The notes under the pieces were generated by a model, which was not told the origin of the DNA, ran no database searches, and was given only the letters and a program-made list of their open reading frames with translations. 64,000 nucleotides of DNA from Pseudomonas sp. R76 (GTDB lineage: Bacteria > Pseudomonadota > Gammaproteobacteria > Pseudomonadales > Pseudomonadaceae): assembly GCF_009834565.1 (NCBI RefSeq), contig NZ_CP019428.1, positions 1,178,001 through 1,242,000 on the forward strand, written 5' to 3'. This document shows positions 21,295 through 29,273 of this stretch, piece after piece (positions within the stretch are counted from its first letter, which is position 1; the number at the start of each line of letters is the position of its first letter). Both the position numbers and the translations under genes were made by a program.

Positions 21295-21458
21295 GGGAAA
21301 AGCTCCGGCGGCGGGCAAAAAAACCGGCCTAGATTAATCTATCCGAGGGTGTTGTCCTATAGACATCTAGTACGTTAGTCCATTAAGGCTTGATCGTTGC
21401 GCCTCACATGCTTACCTTTGCCCGCTTTTCTTGCCACAGCACCCCCTTGGAGAGCGCC

Positions 21459-22016
21459 ATGTCCGCTGATCTCGAGCATATCCGTCAAATCATGCGCGAG
21501 GCTGACTGCCTGTACACCGAAGCGCAAGTCGAAGAGGCCATCGCCAAGGTCGGCGCGCACATCACTCGCGAAATGGCCGACACCAACCCGGTGGTCTTCT
21601 GCGTGATGAACGGTGGCCTGATCTTCGCCGGCAAATTGCTGACTCACCTGCAATTTCCGCTGGAAGCCTCCTACCTGCACGCCACCCGTTATCGCAACGA
21701 AACCAGCGGCGGCGATCTGTTCTGGAAGGCCAAGCCGGAAGTCTCGTTCATCGACCGCGACGTGCTGATCATCGACGACATCCTCGATGAAGGTCACACC
21801 CTGGGCGCGATCATCGATTTCTGCAAACACGCCGGCGCGCGCAAAGTGCACACCGCCGTGCTGATCGACAAAGACCACGACCGCAAAGCTCGCCCCGACC
21901 TGAAAGCCGATTACGTCGGCCTGCCGTGCATCGACCGTTACATTTTCGGTTATGGCATGGACTACAAAGGCTACTGGCGTAACGCCAATGGGATCTACGC
22001 CGTTAAAGGGATGTAA
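21459..22016 (+). CDS. hpt: Hypoxanthine-guanine phosphoribosyltransferase
   Basis: Purine-salvage enzyme making IMP or GMP from hypoxanthine or guanine and PRPP. The 185-residue product carries the PRPP motif VLIIDDILDEGHTL. The ATG at 21459 follows TTGGAGAGCGCC; the longer frame from 21390 lacks a ribosome-binding site. In Pseudomonas this gene is often named hypoxanthine-guanine phosphoribosyltransferase (PA4645-like). A cupin gene starts 3 bases after it. Confidence 0.93.
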   Translation: MSADLEHIRQIMREADCLYTEAQVEEAIAKVGAHITREMADTNPVVFCVMNGGLIFAGKLLTHLQFPLEASYLHATRYRNETSGGDLFWKAKPEVSFIDRDVLIIDDILDEGHTLGAIIDFCKHAGARKVHTAVLIDKDHDRKARPDLKADYVGLPCIDRYIFGYGMDYKGYWRNANGIYAVKGM

Positions 22017-22019
22017 CCG

Positions 22020-22487
22020 ATGGCCCGCTTTCTTGATCAGGCGTTGTTCACCGAATTGGCCGAGAAAGCGGCCGCCAATCCTCGTGGTCGGCACCATCAC
22101 AACTTCCATCGGATGGAAGAGCCCTGCCATCGCCTGGCCGTGGGCCTGCAGCCCGACACCTATGTGCCGCCGCATCGGCACCTGAGCGCGGACAAGGCGG
22201 AAACCCTGCTGGTGCTAAAAGGCAGCCTGGGCCTGCTGGTGTTCAGCGACACCGGCGAAGTCATTGCCAAGCGCGTGATGCGGGCGGGCGGTGAGTGCGC
22301 GGGTGTTGACCTGCCGCCGGGCGTGTTTCACGGCCTGGTGGTGCTGGAGCCCGACAGCGTGATGTTTGAATGCAAGGCCGGGCCGTATCGCGCGTTGGGC
22401 GAAGGCGAATCACCTGCCTGGGCGCCCCGTGAAGGCGATGCCGGCGTCGCCGCGTATCAACGCTGGATGCTCGCCCAGTTCGATTGA
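22020..22487 (+). CDS. WbuC-family cupin metalloprotein
   Basis: A 155-residue single-domain cupin. The metal-binding cupin motif 1 is PPHRHLSADKAETLLVLKGSLG (His, His, Glu) and motif 2 is GVDLPPGVFHGLVVL. The N-terminus (FLDQALFTELAEKAAANPRGRHHHNFH) matches WbuC-type proteins, some of which lie in O-antigen clusters. Here no O-antigen gene is near. It begins 3 bases after hpt and so is probably co-transcribed with it. Its substrate is unknown. Confidence 0.85.
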   Translation: MARFLDQALFTELAEKAAANPRGRHHHNFHRMEEPCHRLAVGLQPDTYVPPHRHLSADKAETLLVLKGSLGLLVFSDTGEVIAKRVMRAGGECAGVDLPPGVFHGLVVLEPDSVMFECKAGPYRALGEGESPAWAPREGDAGVAAYQRWMLAQFD

Positions 22488-22490
22488 GCC

Positions 22491-23684
22491 TCAGCGCAAC
22501 GGTAGCCCTTGTTCTACCAGAGAGGCCAGCAGGCCCGCGCCCAGCGGGATGATGCTGTCATTGAAGTCATACCGGTCGTTGTGCAATTGGCAATGACCGA
22601 CACCTTCGCTCGATGAGCCGCCTTGGCCGAGATAAATATAGGCCCCCGGCCGCTCCTGCAGCATGTATGAAAAGTCTTCGGCGCCCATGGTGAGGGGTTC
22701 GTTGCACCTCACGTTTGCCTCTCCAACCAGACTTCTGGCAACGCCTGCCGCGAACAATGCCTGCTCGGGATGATTGACGGTTGCGGGGTAACCTCGTTGA
22801 TAGTCATAGGTGACGGCAGCGCCAAACGCGGTCGCAACGCCATGGGCGATTTCGCCAATGCGCTTCTCCAGCAGATCTCGATTGGCGCTGGTAAAGCTGC
22901 GTGCGGTTCCGATCATCTTCACGTGGGCGGGAATAACGTTGTTCGCCGTGAGCTGGCTGGTTTGCAGGCTGGCCACCGTCACGACCCCCGACTCCAGTGG
23001 GTGCAGATTGCGGCTGATAATGCTCTGCAAGGCGACAATGATATGGCTGGCAGCCAGCACCGGGTCTATTGCGGCGTGAGGGATGGCCGCATGGCCGCCG
23101 CGGCCGGTTACGACAATTTCAAAACTGTCCGCCGCCGCTTCCACCGGGCCGGGCTGTACGGCAATGACCCCGGCGGGGTAGTCGGGGTTGTTGTGCAGGG
23201 CATACACCGAATCCACTGGGAACTGCTTGAAGAGCCCTTGTTCGATCATTACGCGAGCACCGCCGCCGCCTTCTTCGGCGGGTTGGAAAATCACGACGGC
23301 TTTGCCACTGAATCGGCGCGTCTGGGCCAGGTAACGCGCAGCGGCCATCAACATCACTGTATGCCCGTCATGCCCGCAGCCGTGCATGAGGCCCGGGTGG
23401 ATGGAGCGGTGGGCGAAGTCGTTGGCTTCGAACATGGGCAGGCAGTCCATGTCCGCACGCAGGCCTATGCTTGCGCCGGGCTGCGTGCCCTGAATGACGC
23501 CGACTACGCCGGTTCCCGCCAGCCCACGGTGTACTTTAATACCGTGTTCTTCAAGAAAGCCGGCAACAATCCCGCTGGTCCGGTGTTCATCAAACCCCAA
23601 CTCTGGGTGCGCGTGAAGGTCGCGTCTCAAGGCAGTAAGTGCTTGAAGCTGTGTTTGGATGTGTTCAACAGGATTCGTGGTCAT
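22491..23684 (-). CDS. M20-family amidohydrolase (HipO/IAA-amino-acid hydrolase type)
   Basis: A 397-residue cytosolic di-metal peptidase-like enzyme that cleaves N-acyl amino acids. Visible metal-site motifs are GLRADMDCLPM, HGCGHDGHTVM and QPAEEGGGGA, with the late MGAEDFSYML segment also typical. The Cys-Gly-His-Asp-Gly-His block is the hallmark of hippurate hydrolase/aminoacylase-like proteins. The precise substrate (hippurate, acetyl-amino acid, IAA conjugate) cannot be told. It converges on the cupin gene with only 3 bases between the stops. Confidence 0.9.
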   Translation of the reverse strand: MTTNPVEHIQTQLQALTALRRDLHAHPELGFDEHRTSGIVAGFLEEHGIKVHRGLAGTGVVGVIQGTQPGASIGLRADMDCLPMFEANDFAHRSIHPGLMHGCGHDGHTVMLMAAARYLAQTRRFSGKAVVIFQPAEEGGGGARVMIEQGLFKQFPVDSVYALHNNPDYPAGVIAVQPGPVEAAADSFEIVVTGRGGHAAIPHAAIDPVLAASHIIVALQSIISRNLHPLESGVVTVASLQTSQLTANNVIPAHVKMIGTARSFTSANRDLLEKRIGEIAHGVATAFGAAVTYDYQRGYPATVNHPEQALFAAGVARSLVGEANVRCNEPLTMGAEDFSYMLQERPGAYIYLGQGGSSSEGVGHCQLHNDRYDFNDSIIPLGAGLLASLVEQGLPLR

Positions 23685-23835
23685 GGGCGAGACTCTTGTT
23701 ATTTTGGTTGAGCTGGGAATCTACAGCCTTCGCGTGTTCTTTCAATCAGGCCAGTGCAACCAGAGATGTCGGGCATGATGTGGGCCGTTCAAAGCTGACC
23801 TGCGTGCTAGCATGGCTGCCCCTTCGGAGGTGTAC

Positions 23836-24321
23836 ATGAGTGTTTTGATCCGCAGTTGCGCCGCCTTGGCGTTGATCTTCAGTTTGCCTTTGTGTGCCGC
23901 TCCGGCATTGATGCACAGCCAATTCCTGCCGCCGGACGACCTTACCCTGCGCGCGCAAACCCCTGACCAACAGCAACTGCTGCAAATCACCGAGTACGCG
24001 GTAGTGGTCGGCAACCAGCGGCAATCCACCCAGCAGCCGATCCCGGTAACGTCGCCGCTGATGATTCGTCTCAAGGGCAAAGCCCTGAACAAAGGCGCGA
24101 CCATCGCTCAGGTGGTGCTCAATTTTGATGCCGAAAGCAAAAGCCTGAAAAAGCCGCTGTACGATGACGCCAGCAAAACCCTGACGTTGTCTTACCCGGT
24201 GGCGCAGTACCGCGTGATTGTCGACTTGCTGCGCAATGACACGGTGTATGTGCAGTTCCTCAGTTATGCCAACGGGCATATCTGGGCGGATCTGCATACC
24301 GGTGCCGTTCGCGCAAAGTAA
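23836..24321 (+). CDS. Secreted conserved hypothetical protein
   Basis: A 161-residue protein with a clear signal peptide (SVLIRSCAALALIFSLPLCAAPA). The start at 23836 has GGAGGTG before it; an ATG eight codons upstream is less likely. The mature protein is predicted to be beta-rich and periplasmic, with no motif that I can name. A protein of this size lies between the hpt region and mqo in related pseudomonads. The next gene is separated by a REPIN. Confidence 0.8.
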   Translation: MSVLIRSCAALALIFSLPLCAAPALMHSQFLPPDDLTLRAQTPDQQQLLQITEYAVVVGNQRQSTQQPIPVTSPLMIRLKGKALNKGATIAQVVLNFDAESKSLKKPLYDDASKTLTLSYPVAQYRVIVDLLRNDTVYVQFLSYANGHIWADLHTGAVRAK

Positions 24322-24340
24322 TTGAACCGAATGCAGTCAA

Positions 24341-24429
24341 TGTGGGAGCTGGCTTGCCTGCGATGGCGGCAGGTCAGTAGGCCCAATGGTCACTGATGCA
24401 CCGCCATCGCAGGCAAGCCAGCTCCCACA
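24341..24429. repeat. REPIN (inverted REP pair)
   Basis: TGTGGGAGCTGGCTTGCCTGCGATGG and its inverse, 20 bases after the stop of the secreted protein gene. It has the same arms as the element after hisC (CCTGCGAT subtype) with a different loop. Confidence 0.92.
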
Positions 24430-24511
24430 GGAGTGTTTGGTTGTTTTCGAAGGTGGTGTCTGGCAGGTAGACTTCCTCTCCCGTGTAAATGTCTGCAGGC
24501 TGGAGTCGGTA

Positions 24512-24799
24512 ATGCGTAAAGATAAGAAACAGGTGATTGGTGACGAGATCGGCGACGACCAGATCAAGTTGTTCCTGGACTTCGAGCCGGTTGACGCGAC
24601 TTCACCGTCCCTGCACAAGCTGATCAAGGCCTACCGTGGCCTGCGTATCGATGACTTTGGGCGGTTCCTGGGCTTTTTCAAGGAAGCCGGCCTGGACCTG
24701 GACGGCAAGGACGAGCATGGCCAGACCTTCGTTGACCTGATCAAGGATCAGCGCAACGCCGATGAGTACATTGAACTGATCAACGCCGCCCGCGGCTGA
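24512..24799 (+). CDS. PA4642-family small acidic protein
   Basis: A 95-residue protein starting MRKDKKQVIGDEIGDDQIKL. It is acidic, all-helical in appearance, and cytosolic. The length, sequence style and position beside mqo match the small conserved PA4642 protein of Pseudomonas, whose function is unknown. The longer frame from 24386 runs into the REPIN and is discarded. An intrinsic terminator follows. Confidence 0.85.
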   Translation: MRKDKKQVIGDEIGDDQIKLFLDFEPVDATSPSLHKLIKAYRGLRIDDFGRFLGFFKEAGLDLDGKDEHGQTFVDLIKDQRNADEYIELINAARG

Positions 24800-24812
24800 T
24801 TACGCGAGACAT

Positions 24813-24840
24813 AAAAAAACGCCCCAAGGGGCGTTTTTTT
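24813..24840. terminator. Bidirectional intrinsic terminator
   Basis: AAAAAAACGCCCC-AA-GGGGCGTTTTTTT: a perfect GC-rich stem with A and T runs on both sides, in the convergent gap between the PA4642-like gene and mqo. Confidence 0.93.
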
Positions 24841-24893
24841 GATCGTTCCCACGCTCTGCGTGGGAGTGCATCCTGTGACGCTCTGCGTCACGT
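24841..24893. repeat. Second palindrome family (CCCACGC-TCTGCGTGGG)
   Basis: Two short hairpins side by side: CCCACGC-TCT-GCGTGGG and GTGACGC-TCT-GCGTCAC. The motif GATCGTTCCCACGCTCTGCG recurs at 34985 and, in opposite orientation, near 28161. It is distinct from the REP family. Confidence 0.8.
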
Positions 24894-24895
24894 CC

Positions 24896-26404
24896 TCAAG
24901 CGTAGCTTTCGGCTTCGTTGCTTTGCTCAACCAGTTCCAGGCTGATGTTGTTCTGCGTGTTGATCTTGCGATACAACTCGGCATCCGTCTCCAGCACTTT
25001 TTCCCGCGCCGGGAAGATCTCGTGCAGCTTGGCCGCCCACTCACCGGCGGCTTTTTCCGGGAAGCAGCGCTCGATCAACTCCAGCATGATCGACACCGTC
25101 ACCGAAGCGCCTGGGGACGCGCCCAGCAGGGCTGCCAGCGAGCCGTCTTTGGCCGCAACCAGCTCGGTGCCGAACTGCAGCACGCCGCCTTTCTTCGGGT
25201 CTTTCTTGATGATCTGCACCCGTTGGCCGGCCACTTCCAGGCGCCAGTCTTCGGCTTTCGCTTCAGGGTAGAAGCGGCGCAGGGATTCCAGGCGTTGCTC
25301 CATGGATTGGCGCACTTCGCTGACCAGGTACTTGGTCAGGTCCATGTTGTCGCGGGCTACGGCCAGCATCGGGCCGATGTTGCCGGCGCGAATCGACAGC
25401 GGCAGGTCAAGGAACGAGCCGTGCTTGAGGAACTTGGTGGTGAAGCCGGCATATGGCCCGAACAGCAGGGATTTCTTGCCCTCGACGACGCGAGTGTCCA
25501 GGTGTGGCACGGACATCGGCGGCGAACCCACCGCAGCCTGGCTGTAGACCTTGGCCTGGTGATGCTTGACCACTTCCGGGTTGTCGCAACGCAGCCACTG
25601 GCCGCTGACCGGGAAGCCACCGAAGCCTTTGCTTTCTTCGATACCCGAGGCTTGCAGCAACGGCAGCGCCGCGCCACCGGCACCGAGGAACACGAACTTG
25701 GCGTCGACTTCACGGCTGTTGCCGCTATTGACGTCCTTGATGCTCACGGTCCAGCCTGCGCCATTGCGCTTGAGGCCGGTGACACGCTTGCTGTACTTGA
25801 CCTGGGCATCCGGTGCGCTGGTCAGGTGCGACAGCAGTTGGTTGGTCAGGGCGCCAAAGTTGACGTCAGTGCCATTCATTACGCGGGTGGCAGCGATTTT
25901 TTCGTCGAGTGGGCGGCCGGGCATCATCAGTGGCATCCACTCGGCCATTTCGCTGCGGTCTTCGGTGTAGTGCATGTCCGAGAACGCGTGGTGCTGGCTG
26001 AGGGTTTCAAAGCGCTTCTTGAGGAAGGAAACGCCTTTGTCGCCCTGCACGAAGCTCAGGTGCGGCACCGGGCTGATAAAGGATTTGGACGAGCCAAAGG
26101 TGCCTTTTTTGGTCAGGTACGCCCAAAACTGCTTCGACACCTCGAACTGGGTGTTGATGTGCACGGCTTTCTTGATGTCGATGGAGCCATCGGCGGCCTG
26201 CGGCGTGTAGTTCAGCTCACACAGCCCGGCGTGACCGGTACCGGCGTTGTTCCACGGGTTGGAACTTTCCGCGGCACCCGAATCCATCAGCTCAACGACT
26301 TCCAGCTTGAGGCCGGGGTCGAGCTCTTTGAGCAGAACGGCCAGGGTGGCACTCATGATGCCGGCCCCTACCAGAACTACGTCGACTGCTTCGTTATGCG
26401 CCAT
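24896..26404 (-). CDS. mqo: Malate:quinone oxidoreductase
   Basis: Membrane-associated FAD enzyme that oxidises malate to oxaloacetate and passes electrons to quinone, the main malate-oxidising enzyme of many pseudomonads. The 502-residue product has the N-terminal FAD-binding loop [13 protein letters not shown] at residues 9-21 and the conserved [22 protein letters not shown] region. Full length. It converges on the PA4642-like gene. With fumC in the same window, the organism has two successive TCA steps that avoid iron-sulfur fumarase and NAD-dependent malate dehydrogenase. Confidence 0.95.
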   Translation of the reverse strand: MAHNEAVDVVLVGAGIMSATLAVLLKELDPGLKLEVVELMDSGAAESSNPWNNAGTGHAGLCELNYTPQAADGSIDIKKAVHINTQFEVSKQFWAYLTKKGTFGSSKSFISPVPHLSFVQGDKGVSFLKKRFETLSQHHAFSDMHYTEDRSEMAEWMPLMMPGRPLDEKIAATRVMNGTDVNFGALTNQLLSHLTSAPDAQVKYSKRVTGLKRNGAGWTVSIKDVNSGNSREVDAKFVFLGAGGAALPLLQASGIEESKGFGGFPVSGQWLRCDNPEVVKHHQAKVYSQAAVGSPPMSVPHLDTRVVEGKKSLLFGPYAGFTTKFLKHGSFLDLPLSIRAGNIGPMLAVARDNMDLTKYLVSEVRQSMEQRLESLRRFYPEAKAEDWRLEVAGQRVQIIKKDPKKGGVLQFGTELVAAKDGSLAALLGASPGASVTVSIMLELIERCFPEKAAGEWAAKLHEIFPAREKVLETDAELYRKINTQNNISLELVEQSNEAESYA

Positions 26405-27128
26405 TTAACGCGTCTCCAAAATCTGCAGCACCAAATTGACGGCATGGCTGCCAGGAGTGACGGGGCGGTTCACGTGTTGCCCCAGGTTACCCATGGCCAG
26501 GATCGCCATGTCCGTTTCGCAATTCTTTGCATCTTCAGCACACGCTTCCTGCCGGGCTAATCTGCCTATGAACGCATTCATGGGCGCCTGTGGCAATTCG
26601 ACTTATGGTCAAAGCGTGTGATTTGTGCAACCAATCCGTAGCGGACAGGCTCAAGCTCCGGTTTTTGAGGAGTGCTCGGTCCTGTGTGGTTGGGCTGTTC
26701 CAGACGCTGATGGTGCTTGTACAAACGCCAAACTATTCATTTGCTCGCCACACTCTTGTGAAGTTGTGAAAACCCGTTTTTTCACGCTCTTTTGAAGACG
26801 TGAACCTCAAAAAAGGGCTGCCCCAGCCTGGCACCTGGCCCGCAAACCTCTGCCGACACGCGGCAAAACGGGCAAACAACTCAAGTGGCCGAGCGCAATG
26901 GCAGCTCTGGCAGATTCGGTAAGGCGGGAGGTTTGCAAAGAAAACAGCAAGCGCGCCAGCTTCACTCGATCTGTGTGGGCGGCTCTCTGTGGGCGATTTT
27001 GGGGTTAATACCGAGGCATTAACGATGCTGCGAGGCCCGATCAGGAGACGTCCTTATAATCGGGGGGAGATTGTAGCGAAGAACGTCAGGGAAATGGGCG
27101 TGTTTTATGACTTTTATTAGCGTCTCGG
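26405..27128. other. 724-base intergenic region upstream of mqo
   Basis: No convincing gene on either strand; the short open frames overlapping 26405-26621 look like chance. The stretch 26690-26820 is AT-richer and probably holds the mqo promoter on the minus strand. A 20-bp dyad GTTAAT-N8-ATTAAC is at 27004-27023, a 9-bp inverted repeat GCAAACCTC/GAGGTTTGC at 26842-26850 and 26928-26936, and a TATAAT at 27055-27060. These could belong to a small RNA or a regulator site; I cannot assign them. Confidence 0.5.
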
Positions 27129-27362
27129 TCAGGAGGCCAACGCATGCCGGGTTTGCGCGTGTGCAACCTTCGGGCTGATCCTGGCACTCGCCGGCAGCGG
27201 ACGGTGCATCCAGCCCAGGTGTGTCTCTGCGACCTCCACCCAGCCGTCGCCGACGGGCGGCAAGCTGCACTGTTTGAACGCCAGGCAATGGCCATGGCAA
27301 TCGAGCAGGGCATAGTGACGATGACGGCCGCGAGGCGTGAACAATGATTTGAGAAGGCGCAT
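27129..27362 (-). CDS. Small conserved hypothetical protein
   Basis: A 77-residue basic protein, MRLLKSLFTPRGRHRHYALLD at its start, no signal peptide or membrane helix. Codon use resembles the neighbours, while the overlapping plus-strand frame does not look coding. I think a protein like this is conserved in Pseudomonas, but the ribosome-binding site is weak (AGG 9 to 11 bases upstream). Function unknown. Confidence 0.6.
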   Translation of the reverse strand: MRLLKSLFTPRGRHRHYALLDCHGHCLAFKQCSLPPVGDGWVEVAETHLGWMHRPLPASARISPKVAHAQTRHALAS

Positions 27363-27544
27363 GGTTTTGTACCTGTTACGTTACATGCTTGAAGGTTGCC
27401 AGTGTGCCATGACATTGAAATGACGGATTTATGCGAAATTGTAATTTGAGCCCGCCTTCAGCTGCCGTTCAGGATGGCTGGTGAGTGGCGCGTGTGCACC
27501 GTTATACTGGCGGCCTGTTTGCATCTAGTCCTGGAGAAATGAGT

Positions 27545-28129
27545 ATGTTGCAACGCCTGTTGTTCGGTTTGATCACTGTGACCAGTTTGACCCTGGTTGG
27601 CTGCGCCAACAGCCCGCAACAACTCAGCCCGCAACCTAAAGTCACCGCGCAGTTGGCCCCTGTCGGCCACGGTCAGCCGGTATCGGTGCGTGTGGTAGAC
27701 GGTCGTCCGTCGCCGACCCTGGGCTCGCGCGGCGGCCTGTACCCCGAGACTGCGCTGATTTCGGTACAAGGCCAGGACGTGCTGCCCAAGCTGCAAGCCC
27801 AGGCTGAAGCCGCCGTGCGCCTGCTGGGCTTCACCCCGGCCAACTCGCCGGGCGCGCCTCAATTGACGATCACCCTGGCCGAACTGAAGTACCAGTCGCC
27901 CAAGGAAGGCCTGTATGTGACTGAAGCCTCGATTGGCGCGACGTTCAAGTCCGACGTCAGTGCCGGTACGCGCCGCTACAGTGGCCGCTACGGCGCCTCG
28001 CTGAACCAGCGTTTTGGCATGTCGCCGAATCAGGAAACCAACACCAAGCTGGTCAGCGACGTGTTGAGCGACGCGCTGACGCGTTTGTTCAAAGACCCGA
28101 GCATCGGTTCGCTTCTCAGCTCGCAGTAA
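27545..28129 (+). CDS. YajG-family lipoprotein
   Basis: A 194-residue envelope lipoprotein. The lipobox is LVGC in MLQRLLFGLITVTSLTLVGCAN, so the mature protein starts at about Cys20; the residue after Cys is Ala, which permits outer-membrane sorting. The rest matches YajG-type lipoproteins (VSVRVVDGRPSPTLGSRGG, ITLAELKYQ). The start at 27545 has GGAG 8 bases upstream; ATG 27539 is too close to that site. Followed by a strong terminator. Confidence 0.88.
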   Translation: MLQRLLFGLITVTSLTLVGCANSPQQLSPQPKVTAQLAPVGHGQPVSVRVVDGRPSPTLGSRGGLYPETALISVQGQDVLPKLQAQAEAAVRLLGFTPANSPGAPQLTITLAELKYQSPKEGLYVTEASIGATFKSDVSAGTRRYSGRYGASLNQRFGMSPNQETNTKLVSDVLSDALTRLFKDPSIGSLLSSQ

Positions 28130-28160
28130 CCGTCGGGCGGGCGCGGAGCGCCCCGATCGC

Positions 28161-28188
28161 CGTTACCACGCAGAGCGTGGGAACGATC
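28161..28188. repeat. Copy of the second palindrome family
   Basis: CGTTACCACGC-AGA-GCGTGGGAACGATC, the inverse orientation of the element after the PA4642-like gene, with one base changed in the stem. It lies between the lipoprotein stop and its terminator. Confidence 0.7.
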
Positions 28189-28218
28189 ACCGGGCTCAGT
28201 GATGAGCCCGGTTTTTTT
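28189..28218 (+). terminator. Intrinsic terminator after the YajG-like gene
   Basis: ACCGGGCTCA-GTGA-TGAGCCCGGT followed by seven T. A perfect 10-bp stem. Confidence 0.92.
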
Positions 28219-28231
28219 ATGCCTGTAACGT

Positions 28232-28441
28232 TCATGCAGCCGTTTCGACATACAAGTCCAGCACACTCACGCCGGTGAGCAGGTCCAGCTCCGGCAGGTC
28301 GGCATGCTGGTGCCCACCCAGCGCGCAATACACCAGCCAGTGGCGATCCTGAACGTTGAACGCCAAGCCGCCGACAAGCGCCTCCTGTTCATCCGTCGGG
28401 GCGATCAGATACAGCCGATCCTGGTTTTGCGCATGCAACAT
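28232..28441 (-). CDS. Small conserved hypothetical protein
   Basis: A 69-residue cytosolic protein beginning MLHAQNQDRLYLIAPTDEQEA. AGGAG lies 7 bases before the ATG on the minus strand. It has no known motif; the mix of hydrophobic strands (LYLIA, HWLVYCAL) suggests a small alpha/beta or beta-rich fold. It seems to be a conserved small Pseudomonas protein, but I cannot name it. Confidence 0.65.
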   Translation of the reverse strand: MLHAQNQDRLYLIAPTDEQEALVGGLAFNVQDRHWLVYCALGGHQHADLPELDLLTGVSVLDLYVETAA

Positions 28442-28624
28442 GACGAGCTCCTGAGCGTTCGAAGGGCAACAGAGTGGCTTGTTAAGGTGACGTTCAGGTG
28501 ACGCTGTAAATTAATGGATACATTAATCGTACATGGGGGACGGAACGTTTCAGCGGCAGGATGCCAATATCGTTCAGGTTTGTATCTGAATTGATACCAG
28601 AACACTGTCCGACTGAGGTTCGCG

Positions 28625-28882
28625 ATGGCGCTGCCCGCACTGCTGATCAATGCTGTGGCTTTATTGGTGGCCTGCCCGGGTGCAGCGCTGCTGTTCATTA
28701 CCCGTCTACGCGAGCAACGTGCGCTGGCCGACCTGACCGCGCAAAGCGAAGATCGCGCTATCGACCAACCGATGTTGTTTCTGGATGTGCGCACCGAACG
28801 GGCGCATCGCCTGGCTTACCGCGTCGGGTTTGCCTGCCTCGCTCTGGCGCTGGGCGTCTCCTGGCTCAGCACCCACCTCTAA
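28625..28882 (+). CDS. Small two-helix membrane protein
   Basis: An 85-residue protein with two hydrophobic segments (about residues 3-25 and 62-83) and a charged middle part (REQRALADLTAQSEDRAID). A GAGG site lies 7 bases before the ATG. It is probably an inner-membrane hairpin protein. No family is recognised. It is followed by three REPINs. Confidence 0.7.
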   Translation: MALPALLINAVALLVACPGAALLFITRLREQRALADLTAQSEDRAIDQPMLFLDVRTERAHRLAYRVGFACLALALGVSWLSTHL

Positions 28883-28900
28883 CAAACACCACAAAACAAA

Positions 28901-29256
28901 TGTGGGAGCGGGCTTGCCCGCGATAGCAGTGTATCAGTCGATAAATTCAGTGCTGACACGCCGCCATCGCGGGCAAGCCCGGCTCCCACATTTGAGCTGG
29001 GGCGGGCGCGAAATATTGGTCTGGCACAAACAAGTGTGGGAGCTGGCTTGCCCGCGATAGCAGTGTGTCAGTCGATAAATTCAGTGCTGACACGCCGCCA
29101 TCGCGGGCAAGCCCGGCTCCCACATTTGAACGGTGGCGGGCGCGAAATGTTGGTCTGGCACAAACAAGTGTGGGAGCGGGCTTGCCCGCGATAGCAGTGT
29201 GTCAGTCGATAAATTCGGTGCTGACACGCCGCCATCGCGGGCAAGCCCGCTCCCAC
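28901..29256. repeat. Tandem array of three REPINs, 134-bp period
   Basis: REPINs start at 28901, 29035 and 29169, exactly 134 bases apart. Each has the arms TGTGGGAGC(G/T)GGCTTGCCCGCGA and inverse, with nearly the same loop. The spacer between them (TTTGAGC..GGCACAAACAAG) is also repeated, so the unit was duplicated as a whole. The array fills the convergent gap of about 390 bases between the small membrane protein and the acyltransferase. Confidence 0.95.
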
Positions 29257-29273
29257 ATTTTTTGCTTCAGTGT

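Noticed and set aside
22491..23684. Assignment of the M20 enzyme as hippurate hydrolase HipO
   Set aside because: Motifs only place it in the M20D amidohydrolase group; the substrate cannot be read from sequence, so no gene symbol is given.
26436..26621. 61-residue plus-strand open frame upstream of mqo
   Set aside because: Low-quality composition, no ribosome-binding site, overlaps the probable leader of mqo.
27144..27347. 67-residue plus-strand open frame
   Set aside because: It overlaps the minus-strand 77-residue frame, which has the more natural protein composition (MRLLKSLF start, mixed hydrophobic core).
28901..29256. CRISPR-like array
   Set aside because: The repeats are themselves long palindromes, the spacers between are nearly identical, and no cas gene is in the window. 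It is a REPIN triplet.
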